NCBI GenBank assembly: GCA_010909165.1
Contig: MU008166.1
Span: 496,001-560,000 of the forward strand
DNA: 64,000 bases
Direction of reading: 5' to 3'
DNA from: Anthoceros angustus
Taxonomy: Eukaryota; Streptophyta; Anthocerotopsida; Anthocerotales; Anthocerotaceae
Positions 35,810 to 46,128 of this stretch are shown in pieces. The notes beneath the pieces were generated by a model. The model saw only the letters and a list, made by a program, of their open reading frames with translations, did no database searches and was not told the origin of the DNA. How positions within the stretch are numbered: the stretch's first letter is position 1; each line of letters opens with the position of its first letter. The position numbers and the translations under genes are program-made.

Positions 35810-36260
35810 CCAAGAAAAGTCTATTACATATTACAGTCCTGTTGGAAGTCTATTACGGTCCACTTGGACGGCTTAGAAGAAAAGCTTATGCCAAATGGAC
35901 AAGAAGGAGGAGTAGAAGAATATATTATAGTCCACTTGACGGAATTTTCCTCTCATGGGACTTGGTACTTAACAACTTGTACATTTGGAAAAGTTTATGC
36001 CACATGGACACATATTTATAAGAAGAAGAAGAAGAATTTTACTTGCACCAAGGGCATCCATTCCCTTTAGGCACCCCATCTAAGTACCGATCCAAGCGCA
36101 GGATCCAAGCGCTGGATGCTTAATAACCACGTTCTTATATGCTTAATAACCATGTTCTTATAAATGTGTGTCCATTTGGCCTAAGCCATTTGGACACACA
36201 TAAGAACACTGCTGTTAAGCATCCTGTGCTTAGATCTATACTTAGATGGGGTGTTTCAAT
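35810..36260. mobile_element. Rearranged dispersed repeat: minus copy joined head to head with a plus copy
   Basis: From about 35870 to 36190 the family reads on the minus strand (CATGGGACTTGGTACTTAAC, then GCACCCCATCTAAGTACCGA, then TTCTTATAAATGTGTGTCC). The leading GTCCACTTG...ATGCCAAATGGAC part is duplicated. At 36160-36205 it meets a plus-strand copy, giving an inverted junction (GTGTGTCCATTTGGCC, then CATTTGGACACAC). The plus copy ends at CTTAGATGGGGTG, where the 152-bp tandem duplication starts. Confidence 0.7.
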
Positions 36261-36542
36261 GGGGGTGTTTCAAGTGCTAAACCAAGAAGCTAAAAAAGCT
36301 ACAAAGTTACAAGGGGTTTTATGTTCCTAGTGCTAACCTAAACCAAGAAGCTAAAAGAAACCTAACGCGATGAGTCCGTGTCCGGAGTGGATCTTAGATG
36401 GGGTGTTTCAATGGGGTGTTCCAAGTGCTAAACCAAGAAGCTAAAAAAGTTACAAAGTTATAAGGGGTTTTATGTTCCTAGTGCTAACCTAAACCAAGAA
36501 GCTAAAAGAAACCTAACGCGATGAGTCCGTGTCCGGAGTAGA
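36241..36542. repeat. Two tandem copies of a 150-152 bp unit
   Basis: Copy 1 is 36241-36392 and copy 2 is 36393-36542. Both run from CTTAGATGGGGTGTTTCAAT to CGATGAGTCCGTGTCCGGAG and differ at only a handful of bases. Each copy contains an internal repeat of CTAAACCAAGAAGCTAAAA. The near identity points to a recent duplication. The unit lies 43 bp from the tRNA-Gly gene. Confidence 0.92.
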
Positions 36543-36584
36543 ACTCGCGGGGGTCTGGCTCTAAAATGGCTGTTAAATCGATAA

Positions 36585-36655
36585 TGCACCGGCCGGGAAT
36601 CGAACCCGGGTCTGTACCGTGGCAGGGTACTATTCTACCACTAGACCACCGGTGC
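36585..36655 (-). tRNA. tRNA-Gly (anticodon GCC)
   Basis: The minus strand folds as a complete 71-nt cloverleaf: acceptor GCACCGG/CCGGTGC (seven perfect pairs), a D arm with TAGTGGTAGAA, the anticodon loop holding GCC (plus-strand positions 36621-36623), a T arm with the exact B box GGTTCGATTCC, and discriminator A. CCA is not encoded and there is no intron, as expected for a nuclear plant gene. Confidence 0.97.
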
Positions 36656-36799
36656 TATATACCTATGCCTAATTTTATTGTTTTATACACTAATGTTTGT
36701 AACAAAAAGTTCTTTCATTCCCTTCTTCCAAAACATATCATGTGGCCTGAGTGAAGTAGCCATCGACAGCCATACGAAGCCTTGGCAAGAGAGGAGATT
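36656..36799. other. Short spacer
   Basis: No feature seen between the tRNA gene and the next dispersed repeat copy. Confidence 0.5.
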
Positions 36800-36990
36800 T
36801 CTATTATTGAAGAAGAATATATTATGGGACTTGGTACTTGACAACTTGTACCATGGTGTGCCCAAGCTACCTGCACCAAGGGGCATCCACTCCCTTCAAG
36901 CACCCCATCTAAGTACCGATCTTCAATCAGGATACTTAATAATGGCGTTCTTATAAATGTGTGTCCTTTTGCCACACATTTATAGAAGGC
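36800..36990 (-). mobile_element. Dispersed repeat copy, solo-LTR-like, minus strand
   Basis: On the minus strand it carries the same ordered landmarks as the copies at 14757 and 20605: the palindromic GGACACACATTTATAAGAAC head, GATGGGGTGCTTGAAGGGAG, and ACACCATGGTACAAGTTGTC followed by AAGTACCAAGTCCCATAAT. The AATAAA tail end is replaced by GAAGAAG-rich sequence. Confidence 0.75.
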
Positions 36991-37089
36991 AATACAAGGT
37001 ACTCTGGTACGAAAGTTCATTGGCACACACGGTTACCCCGCGGATACAACATTTCGTATTGACGAGACCTTTATACATATCAAGCAGCA

Positions 37090-37540
37090 TACAGTATATG
37101 CTTACCAAACTGCTGGCCACAGCCACATCTGCTTAAGTCCTTGTTCTCTGATTTGTTCGTGAAGCTGCTTTCCCTTCTCCAACGCTGGGATGCCCATACG
37201 TGCAGATGCCTGCAAGAGGCAAACAAAATTTGCATAATCGGGTCTAACAACGCCTTCTTCTTGCTATCCCTCTAGAGGTGAAGGGCTACCAGCCTCACGC
37301 CCTGCTGGGAATATCCCGCTATCATGGCACTCTACATCGGCACCATCTTTTGATGAACTCCGTCAAGCACGACCTGGGCATCCTCCAGAACACACTTTCG
37401 GACACGTCTACCAAGCTGTTAGCCTGAAGGCTTTGTTTTCTAATTTGTGCATGAAGCTGCGTCCCTTCTCCAAAGCTGCCGTGCCCACGCTTGCACAGGC
37501 CTGCAAGGAACACACAAATGTCAACTATCATAATCACGTA
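37090..37540 (-). pseudogene. Decayed PPR gene fragment (about 150 codons)
   Basis: Aligns by eye along its length with 38795-39245 of the intact PPR gene immediately upstream on the minus strand, covering parts of two PLS repeat triplets (versions of GKQLHEQIRKQGLQAD and of EDAQVVFDGL). Frames are broken: one base is missing where the intact copy reads GGGCTTCAAGCAG, and small deletions occur near 37270. It has no start or end of its own, so it is the relic of a third member of this tandem family. Confidence 0.85.
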
Positions 37541-37841
37541 CCAGACACAGTGGTTTGACATCCGTGATTGTGATCAGGTGCGGAAACGTGTGACGCTCTG
37601 AGATATGAGCATTCCATAGGTTGCAGCATTGGATGTACACATATATATCAGGCCCTTCAGGATAAACAATAAACACAAACAAGCAGATTTTGACAGTGGG
37701 TAGGAGGTCCCTCTCAGCTGTATTGTCCACAACATATTTAATGCGAGCTTTCTTGACTTCATCTCTTCCTTTCCATCATCACATATATGCTGGTGACTTG
37801 CCCACATGTGGCATAGCCTTACTTTCTTGAAGAAACCTGTT

Positions 37842-40268
37842 TCATTCTTCCTCCCCAGCCAGAAAGCTATGCACCACCCCATCCATGTCTGTCCAGCAGC
37901 TCTCGCCTGGCTGCTTCCACACCCCAATTCTTAATCGCCGTGCTTGCATCTCTTCAGCCAGTTCCCACATCTGGGCATCCGTATATATGTTTGACATCAG
38001 CACATAGGCTGCAGCATCTTCCATCTCTAGCTTCACTACTTCATCAAAAGCAAGCCGTCCCACCTCCACGTTGCCCCACTTTCGACAGGCACCCATTAGA
38101 GTGCGCCAAACTGCAGCATCAGGCAATACAGGCATTGTCCTTACCAAAGTTAGTGCCTCGTCCAGTTGGCCTGCACGGCCCAGGAGATCCGCCATGCAGG
38201 TATAGTGCTCAACCGTGGGATTGATGCCATAGTGTCTCCTCATAGCTTCAAAGTACTCACGCCCCTCATTCACTAGACCTGTATGACTGCAAACTGTTAG
38301 TAGACTTAGAAATGTGATGCTGGCTGGCTGTATGCCATCCTCTCTCATTCTGTAAAACAAGTCAAAGACAACTGCACTATCTCCTTGACGGGTATACCCT
38401 GCAACCAGTGCGTTCCAAGCGACATCATCTCTTTCTGGAAGTGCCTCAAAGACCTGTTGCGCTTCAACCATGCTACCACACTTTCCATACATGTTGATTA
38501 AACTGCCTGCTACAAGAACGTCAGCTTGAAGCCCTTGTTCTTTGATCTGTGCATGAAGCTGCCTTCCCAGATGCAAAGCTGCCACATTTGCACATGCCTG
38601 CAGGAGACACACAAATGTCACAGAATTGGGTGCAACCATGCCTTCTTCGCGCATAGTTTTGTGAAGACCAAGTGCTTCTAGCCCCATGCCCTGCTGGGAA
38701 TATCCTGCTATCATGGCATTCCATGTCACCACATCTTTATGAGGCAGTCCGTCAAAGACGCCCTGAGCATCCACCAGGCTGCCACACTTTGCATACATGT
38801 TTACCAAACTGGTGGCCACGACCACATCTGCTTGAAGCCCTTGTTTTCTGATTTGTTCATGAAGCTGTTTTCCCTTCTCCAGCGCTAGGATGCCCACATT
38901 CGCACATGCCTGCAGGAGGCACACAAAAGTTACATCGTTGGGTGCGACAATGCCTTCTTCCTGCATCTCCCCGTAGATGCGAAGGGCTTCCACCCCCATA
39001 CCCTGCTGGGAATATCCTGCTATCATGGCACTCCATGTCACCACATTCTTTTCACGAAGTCCATCAAACACTACCTGGGCATCCTCCAGGCTGCCACACT
39101 TCGCGTACATGTTTACCACGCTGTTGGCTATAAACATATTGGCCTGAAGTCCTCGTCCTCTAATTTGTGCGTGAAGCTCTTTCCCCTTCTCCAAAGCTGG
39201 TGTGCCTACGCTTGCACATGCCTGCAAGAGACACACAAATGTCACAGCATTGGGTACTACAATGCCATCATCTTGCATAGCCTTGTAGAGACGAAGGGCC
39301 TCATGACCCCTTCCATGCTGGGAATAACCTGACATCATGGCACTCCAGGTCACCACATCCTTTTGAGGAATCCCATCAAACACTGCTTGGGCGTCTTCCA
39401 AGCTGCCACACTTTGCATACATGTCGACCAGCCCACCAGAAACAAACAAATCAAGTTCAACGCCACTAGCCAACACATCAGCATGCACCTGCTGCCCAGA
39501 TTTCAAGTCTGCTGCCTTAGCACAAGCTTGAAGGGCTGCTAAAAACACATGGCCATCTGGCTTCACACTTGACCTGCGCATCCGCTGATACAGTTGTATG
39601 GCCTGGTGATCTTGTCCGTGTTTAACATTCGCAGAAATTATGGCAGACCAGGTGTAGGCATCTGGCTCGGCAACCACTGTGAAGGCATCCATAGCTTCTT
39701 CCAACCTAGCATGAGCAGAGTACATACGCACGACGTGGCTGCACAGGAACGTGCCCGACTCATACCCCTTCGTCACCGTGAGAGCATGAACCCGGCGACC
39801 CAGAGGCAGATCCTTTTTGGCCACACATTCTTTCAGCACAGCATAAAAAAGGGAACTGGAAATATGACAGTCTGTGCGCACCAGAATTCCCAGAGCCTCA
39901 ACGGCTTCAGTGAGCTGCCCCTGCTCACATAGATTGCTTACAATTTCTGCCGTGACGCTCATTTCGTGTACTGCTGGCCTGCGAGACTCATGATCATCCT
40001 GCACGGTCCAACGAGTGGGGTCCAAAAGCAGTTGTTGCCCCAGGACCCCCTGACGACGACCCTCGCTGGAACATCCGCTTTCATCCAGACTTCCTCGATG
40101 GACTGCCTTTGCTGCAAAGGTGCAATACCTCTCGACTTCCTTGTTTGCCAATGCTTGGTTCCATGAAGTCAGGTGAGCGGGAGCTCTACCTGTGAACCCA
40201 CCACTTTTTTGGGTCCACAAAGATGGTTCCCGCAACAGGTCCTGTTGTGACAAAATTGCAATGCGCAT
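37842..40268 (-). CDS. PLS-class pentatricopeptide repeat protein with E-type C-terminus, 808 residues
   Basis: PPR proteins of this class bind RNA in plastids or mitochondria, usually for C-to-U editing or processing. A single frame runs from ATG (40268) to TGA (37842), intronless as usual. PLS triplets fill about residues 100-700; repeats such as NMYAKCGSLEDAQVVFDGL, VVTWSAMIAGYSQQG and VTFVCLLQACANVG recur with few changes. The C-terminus (about 720-808) has the E motif (DAAAYVLMSNIYTDAQMWEL, then GESCWTDMDGVVHSFLAGEE) and then stops. No DYW deaminase domain is present, so an editing role would need a partner. The N-terminal 100 residues are basic and variable, consistent with an organelle presequence. 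It is the upstream neighbour of a decayed copy and downstream of a close paralogue at 40899-43082. Confidence 0.93.
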   Translation of the reverse strand: MRIAILSQQDLLREPSLWTQKSGGFTGRAPAHLTSWNQALANKEVERYCTFAAKAVHRGSLDESGCSSEGRRQGVLGQQLLLDPTRWTVQDDHESRRPAVHEMSVTAEIVSNLCEQGQLTEAVEALGILVRTDCHISSSLFYAVLKECVAKKDLPLGRRVHALTVTKGYESGTFLCSHVVRMYSAHARLEEAMDAFTVVAEPDAYTWSAIISANVKHGQDHQAIQLYQRMRRSSVKPDGHVFLAALQACAKAADLKSGQQVHADVLASGVELDLFVSGGLVDMYAKCGSLEDAQAVFDGIPQKDVVTWSAMMSGYSQHGRGHEALRLYKAMQDDGIVVPNAVTFVCLLQACASVGTPALEKGKELHAQIRGRGLQANMFIANSVVNMYAKCGSLEDAQVVFDGLREKNVVTWSAMIAGYSQQGMGVEALRIYGEMQEEGIVAPNDVTFVCLLQACANVGILALEKGKQLHEQIRKQGLQADVVVATSLVNMYAKCGSLVDAQGVFDGLPHKDVVTWNAMIAGYSQQGMGLEALGLHKTMREEGMVAPNSVTFVCLLQACANVAALHLGRQLHAQIKEQGLQADVLVAGSLINMYGKCGSMVEAQQVFEALPERDDVAWNALVAGYTRQGDSAVVFDLFYRMREDGIQPASITFLSLLTVCSHTGLVNEGREYFEAMRRHYGINPTVEHYTCMADLLGRAGQLDEALTLVRTMPVLPDAAVWRTLMGACRKWGNVEVGRLAFDEVVKLEMEDAAAYVLMSNIYTDAQMWELAEEMQARRLRIGVWKQPGESCWTDMDGVVHSFLAGEEE

Positions 40269-40898
40269 GGCTCGCGGGAGCGCGCTACCAACCTATGCAT
40301 GGATTGGACACCGACCCGTCCTGGAGACTACCTGGAATGCCACTTGTTTCGATGACTTGAGTCGAGACCAACGTCCAGATCATAGACCACTGGTGTTCTG
40401 GACTAGCACCTATCACAGGACCTCAAGCAAAGCACGAACGTTTACAGATGCTGGACAAGCTGCCTTGATGGGCTAGAATTTCAATGGTGCATTAGAATAA
40501 TCGTTACTTGTTGTGACCAAGGCTGTGGCATGCTCCCCGTTGCTATCTGGCGACAAGGTCGGACACGCATCCAAATTGTTGTTCGGAAATCATCTCCAAT
40601 ATCAAAATTGACTGCTGTTTTCTTCAAGTTAGGAGAGCTGTTGCACCACCGGGATCGGTTATGACAAGAGCCGTCAGATGCCCAATGTTGAGCTGGGTAT
40701 CGGACGTCTCGTGTCCTAGCTGAGGCGACTCTCGCACGGATGTATCCAACATGCGCACGCCTTGAATCCCTTCACAGGCTTTTCCATGTGTCCAGACTAT
40801 GTCCCTGTGACGGTCAGCAAATACTTCACGATTGAGAGTGGGGTCCGTTCGCGAGCATTATCCAGGAAAGCTTCTCACTGTGCCCATAAAAAACCAGT
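40269..40898. other. Spacer between the two PPR genes
   Basis: About 630 bp between the start of one PPR gene and the stop of the next on the same strand. It presumably holds a promoter and the upstream gene's 3' end. No element could be singled out. Confidence 0.5.
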
Positions 40899-43082
40899 TT
40901 ACCTTTGCTCCCCAACCAGAAACCTGTGCACCTCTCCGTCCATGTCCGTCCAGCAGCTTTGGCCTGGCTGCTTCCAGGCCCCAATGCCTATTCTTCTTGT
41001 TCGCATTTCCTCAGCCGGCTCCCACATCTCAGCATCAGTATATATGTTCGACATCAACACATATGCTGCGGCATCTTGCACGTCTAGCTCAACCACTTCA
41101 TCGAAGGCAAGGCGGCCCACCTCCACGTTACCCCACTTCCGACAAGCACCCAATAGAGTGCGCCAAACTGCAGCATCTGGTAGTACCGACATTGTCCTTA
41201 CCAGAGCCAGTGCCTCATCGATTTGGCCTGCACGGCCCAGGAGATCCACCATGCATGTATAGTGCTCCACCGTAGGACTGATGCCATAGTGACTGCTCAT
41301 AGCCTCAAAGTACTCTCGCCCCTCGGTCACTAGACCTGTATGACTACAGACCGTTAGTACACCAACGAACGTGATACCATCTGGCTGTACGCCATCCTCT
41401 CGCATTCTCACAACCAAGTCAAAGACCTCGTCACTGTTGCCCTGCTGGGTATATCCTGCAACCAGTGCATTCCAGGCCACAATGTCCCTTTCCGGCAGTG
41501 CCTCAAACACCTGCTGTGCTTCACTCATGCTGCCGCACCTTCCATACATGTTGAGTAAACTGCCTGCTGCAAGCACATCAGCTTGAAGGCCTTGTTCTTT
41601 GATTTGTGCATGAAGCTCCCTTCCCAGATGCAGGGCTGAAACATTTGCACATGCCTGCAGGAGAGAGACAAATGTCACAGCATCGGGTTCAGCAGTGCCG
41701 TCTTCTTGCATAGCCCTGTAAAGACCAAGGGCTTCCAGCCCCATGCCCTTCTGGGAATAGCCTGCTATCATGGCATTCCATGTCACCACATTTTTTTGGC
41801 CAAGTCTGTCAAACACGCCCCGGGCATCCTCGAGGCTGCCACAGTTTGCATACATGCACACCAGACTGCTGGCTTCAAACATATCAGCTAGATGCCCTCG
41901 TTCTCTGATCAGTGCATGAAGCTGCTTTCCCTCCTCCAAAGCACGCGTGCCCACACTTGCACATGCCTGCAGTGCAGATACAAATGTCACGGAGTCAGGC
42001 GCAGTCAACCCTTCTTGTTGCATGGCCCTATACAGACCAAGAGCTTCCAGGCCCATGCCCTTCTGTGAATAAGCTGCTATCATGGCATTCCAGGTCACCA
42101 CATTCTTTTGACCAAGTCCGTCAAACACATCCCGTGCATCCTCAAGGCTCCCACACTTTGCGTACATGTTTACCAAACTGCTCGCCACAAACACATCAGC
42201 TTGAAGTCTTTGTTCTCTGATAACTGCATGAAGCTGCTTGCCCTTCTCCAAAGCGGGGGTGCCCACACTTGCACATGCCTGAAGGAGGCACGCAAACGTC
42301 ACAGAATTGGGTGCAACCTTGCTTCCTTCTTCCATGGCGCTGTAAAGACAAAGGGCTTCCTGACCCATGCCCTGGTTGGAATACCCTGCTATCATGGCAC
42401 TCCACGTCACCACATCTTTATGACCAAGTCCGTCAAACACTCTTCGAGCTTCAACCAAGCTGCCACACTTCGCATACATGTCCACCAAGCAATTACAAAC
42501 AAACAAATCCCGCTCAAGACCACAAGCCAACACATCAGCATGCACCTGCTGCCCAGAATCCAAATCTGCCCCCCTCGCACAAGCCTGAAGTGCTGCTACA
42601 AACACATGACCATCTGGCTTCACGCTTGACTTTCGCATCCGATGGTACAGCAGCATGGCTTGCTTATCTTGTCCGTGTTTAACATTCGCAGAAATGATGG
42701 CAGACCACGTGAAGGCATCTGGCTCCTCAACCATATTGAACACATCCATAGCTTCTTGCAACCTCGCATGAGCAGAATACATTCGCAGGATGTGGCTGCA
42801 CAAGAACGTGTCCGACTCATACCCCTTCTTCACAGTGAGAGCATGGACGAGGCGACCCAGAGGAAGATCCTTCCTTGCCACACATTCTTTCAAGATCGCA
42901 TAGAACAGAGGTTTGGAAATCTGACCATCTGTACGCACCAGAACTCCCAGTGCCTCAACGGCTCTCCTGAGCTGCCCCTGCTCACATAGTTTGCTCAAGT
43001 TTTCGACTGTTACGAGCCTGAGGGTATCACGATCATCCCCCACGCTCCAGTTGAGCGCAGGGGCACGGCTGACTATCCGCAT
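40899..43082 (-). CDS. PLS-class pentatricopeptide repeat protein, tandem paralogue, 727 residues
   Basis: A close paralogue of the gene at 37842-40268, likewise intronless and ending in an E motif (GQSCWTDMDGEVHRFLVGEQ) without a DYW domain. The first ATG in the main frame is at 43082 (MRIVSRAPALN). The sister gene starts about 100 codons before its PLS block, and its N-terminal wording (LWTQKSGG...NQALANKE) is matched here in another frame (LWNQQSGG...NQALANNE, 43318-43097, with its own ATG). A one-base change has therefore split the ancestral N-terminus. The shorter start may have lost the organelle presequence, unless an unseen junction restores it. PLS repeats are as in the sister (MYAKCGSLEDARDVFDGL, VVTWNAMIAAYSQKG). 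RNA target unknown. Confidence 0.88.
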   Translation of the reverse strand: MRIVSRAPALNWSVGDDRDTLRLVTVENLSKLCEQGQLRRAVEALGVLVRTDGQISKPLFYAILKECVARKDLPLGRLVHALTVKKGYESDTFLCSHILRMYSAHARLQEAMDVFNMVEEPDAFTWSAIISANVKHGQDKQAMLLYHRMRKSSVKPDGHVFVAALQACARGADLDSGQQVHADVLACGLERDLFVCNCLVDMYAKCGSLVEARRVFDGLGHKDVVTWSAMIAGYSNQGMGQEALCLYSAMEEGSKVAPNSVTFACLLQACASVGTPALEKGKQLHAVIREQRLQADVFVASSLVNMYAKCGSLEDARDVFDGLGQKNVVTWNAMIAAYSQKGMGLEALGLYRAMQQEGLTAPDSVTFVSALQACASVGTRALEEGKQLHALIRERGHLADMFEASSLVCMYANCGSLEDARGVFDRLGQKNVVTWNAMIAGYSQKGMGLEALGLYRAMQEDGTAEPDAVTFVSLLQACANVSALHLGRELHAQIKEQGLQADVLAAGSLLNMYGRCGSMSEAQQVFEALPERDIVAWNALVAGYTQQGNSDEVFDLVVRMREDGVQPDGITFVGVLTVCSHTGLVTEGREYFEAMSSHYGISPTVEHYTCMVDLLGRAGQIDEALALVRTMSVLPDAAVWRTLLGACRKWGNVEVGRLAFDEVVELDVQDAAAYVLMSNIYTDAEMWEPAEEMRTRRIGIGAWKQPGQSCWTDMDGEVHRFLVGEQR

Positions 43083-43318
43083 ATCCAGAACAGCAGCTAG
43101 ACTGTAGAAGTTGCTCCCCCAGAGGACGAAGACTCGGCCAGATATCGTCCGGGAAAGGCTGGCTTTGTTGCAGATGTGCTGCAATTTGCGGCTTCGTTGT
43201 TTGCCAACGCTTGGTTCTTAAAAATCAGCTGAGCAGGAGCTCTTCCACCGCTCTGTTGATTCCACAAACATTTCTCCCACGATGGATATTGTTGCGCTTT
43301 ACATGAATCCATTGCCAC
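43083..43318 (-). pseudogene. Out-of-frame ancestral N-terminus of the second PPR gene
   Basis: The frame from ATG at 43318 encodes WEKCLWNQQSGGRAPAQLIF and NQALANNEAAN. It matches the N-terminus of the sister gene (LWTQKSGGFTGRAPAHL, NQALANKEVER) but ends in a stop at 43097 in a frame different from the PPR repeats. Confidence 0.75.
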
Positions 43319-44160
43319 AGTACAGGGCCAGGACGTTTAGACAAGCGACCCGCAGATCACTGGTGGGGACTGTTAGTATCTGTGAAGCTACCAGAACACT
43401 TCACATCAGCGAGAAGCCTTCCGCTATACCAGGCGCCTTAACCAGGGCTGTCTTTTAACGCGAGGTGAATCGGGGTTGCGGTGTTTCTGGTACATACCGT
43501 AAGTACATCGATTTTCCCAGGCACGTTGGGCCTGTTCGCCTGTTCCTCCTCACAAGGGAGTGAGTTCATGCACTCCTGTGAACTCCCGCATATATTTTGA
43601 GTAGTGGTCTATTTTTTCTAACCTTTCTTGGCCAATTTTATTTGTTTAGTTTTTTATTTATTTAAAATTAGATCATAGTTTCGATTCCTAAAAGAGGTTG
43701 TAATGTGAGATCCAATAAGCCTCACCTTTCTACGAGGCCTCGCTATTAATACCGTCGGTGACCCTAAATATAGCATGTGAGTCACCCCTGTGAGCATGCA
43801 GTCATGCATCGGTTTCTCCAACGGTCTCTAAGTTCCTTACAATCCAGCAGCTTGAGGGATGGTAGTTTGCTTGGGGTTGAGAGAATATAAGGTTTGCCAC
43901 ATAAGCTAGTATGTTTGACAAACCCATTTTTCTACCAATTGATGTCGAGTATGATGTATTTATCATAAATTTTAAAATTTATTATTTTTAGAGTATTTTT
44001 TTACAAATAATTTTCTTCTCGATTGATAAGTATATTATCCACGGTCTGAAATAAATGAAACTAACCATTTTCTCACATTAATTGTTTGAGGACTTGTTGA
44101 ATGACTCTTTGACAGAAAGAGATAAGTTCCTCCACAAGACGGCGATAGTAGGTGATGCAT
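43319..44160. other. Intergenic, no gene seen
   Basis: Mixed then AT-rich DNA upstream of the PPR pair. No supported feature. Confidence 0.5.
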
Positions 44161-44280
44161 CTTCCTCTACCTCCGTGGTTTGCAGGCCGCTTATTCTTCC
44201 TCTACCTCCGTGGTTTGCAGGCCGTTTATTCTTTCTCTCTTTACCTTCGTGGTTTGCAGGCCGATTATTCTTCCTGCATA
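44161..44280. repeat. Three tandem copies of a roughly 40-48 bp unit
   Basis: CTACCTCCGTGGTTTGCAGG followed by CCG(C/T)TTATTCTT occurs three times (near 44167, 44201 and 44241, the last with TTCGTGG). It is pyrimidine-rich and non-coding. Confidence 0.9.
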
Positions 44281-46128
44281 TGACATTGTGGGTGGAGTAG
44301 GTGATTTTAGGTAGGGAGCTCAGTTGCTCCTCTCCACCTCGACCCCTGGTCTCCTTTGGTTGTCCCCTCCTCGATGGGCTTTTCCCATCGTTTTTTCACC
44401 TCAATAAAAACTTTTCTTCACACCGGCCTGTTAATGAGTTTCCACATACAGAGAGATGAGCAAACGTTAGGAGAGTGACAGGCTTGCAATATCGTCAGCT
44501 TTCGTTCACACGTATGGTTAACTAGGATGACCTATCACGAACAACAAGCGGTTTGCAGGGTTATCAGGGTTTTATTTCGGTGTCGACTCCAGTAGGCAGC
44601 CTCCATCTGCGTAGCGAGTTATCCACGGAGAGTAGCCATCCAGAGAGGTGGGAGATGCTCTGCTGGGTAGATAGTACCAAGGCCAGTCTGGGGAGGCAGT
44701 ATGTGTCCAGGGCCCAGATCCTATCCCGGAAGCGGATTGTGTGGGGATATTTGAGGCAGATGGCTACTGTGTAGCCGGTGAGGGTTGAGATGCTGTCAGT
44801 AGCTCTGTGGTTGGTTAGGTGAAGATGTGACTGGATGATAGGCCTGCCCAGGAGAAACAGACAGAGAAAAAGAGAAAAGTGTTCCATCTTGCCTGGAGCC
44901 TTCCTTGCAATGGGCGCAGCAAGGGAGGGAATGGTGGGCAGATATGTGCAGCGGAGCGCGAGCCACAGCAGTGGCTGATGTGATCAGATGGTGTGGTGTG
45001 AAGGTGTACCTTGCAGATTCTTCCTTAGCCCTGCAAGGGCATACGAAACTGTTCAATCACAGCTTCTGAGTATGAGACTGTATGTCCATACAAGGACCCA
45101 GCAAGGCAACGACTTTGTCGCAGCTCTGCTCTCACATGTCCCCACCAACTCGACAGGAACCGAACTTTTTTAGATGCAGACTGCAGAATTCACAGCATCT
45201 CGCCGTGGGAAGGATTCCGTGTTTCGAATAGCAAAACCGCGGGAGTTGTCGGCCTTGCTGAGCAGTGAACGACTGTGAAGGTGGCACAAGTCTACTTGCC
45301 AATCGGATCCCAATTACAACTGCCCAATTACAACTGGAACCATGTCCTCCGTCTCCACGTGTCTGAGCAACACATGCGGCCCCCTCAAACTACCTATACT
45401 CTTTCAGAAGAAAACATTAGGCGCCAGACGCGTCTGTGGCGGCAGAATCGGGCTGATTTGTTGGGGCGCGGAGTCTCTTATTCTGGTTCGGTTCGAGGAG
45501 GATTGTGCTGAAACTGATGCAGCAGGGGACGGTGTTCGCAAACCTGATAGCTTCCAATTCAACGCGCTCTGGACTTGGAAGTGGGTTGACCATATAGTGG
45601 GTCTAACCTGCAGGTTTGGATGCCATAAGCAAGCTCGGCGAGTCGCACATTTGTAGATCCCGCTCCCATTAGGCAGCTGTTTTAGATCCAACTCGGCTCG
45701 GTCCTGTGAGCCGGGTGTTGTGGTTGATGACACGGAGGTGCAAATCGAGCAAGCTACCATCCCCGCGGGTGCTGAGTGGTGCTAAGAGTAGGGCTGGGGC
45801 TTCGCAAGCCGCTGAGAAACTGTAGGCCCTGTGCTGGCGGTCCGCCTCCGTGGCTGCCTTCTGCAAGGTTCGTGAACAGGAGGATCACAGAGCTTGAGTA
45901 GTTCCTGGTTTCTTCTTGCTGTAAGTGTATGAGGAATTTCTAGGTCTGACCACTATCTGTTGCTGCGGAAACTGTGAGGTGAGTTTGTGCTGCTATCATT
46001 AGGCCAGCTATGGCAGAATGATTGCTGTATTGAGATGTGACTTTGTTAGGGATATATGTTTAATGCTCCTTTCCGTGTGTGCCAGACAGATCAGCCTTGC
46101 AGATTGCGGCATTTGCGATTTGGAGGTC
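44281..46128. other. Intergenic DNA and probable 5' region of the COQ10-like gene
   Basis: No separate gene supported. A 104-codon ATG frame at 45342-45656 has no family features. A leader exon spliced at the CCAG near 46084 is possible for the next gene. Confidence 0.4.

Noticed and set aside
36360-36395. Hammerhead-ribozyme-like GATGAGTCCG hairpin, repeated at 36511-36545
   Set aside because: The essential CUGA core is absent (GCGA precedes UGA) and the GAAA segment after the hairpin is not present, so it cannot be called a ribozyme.
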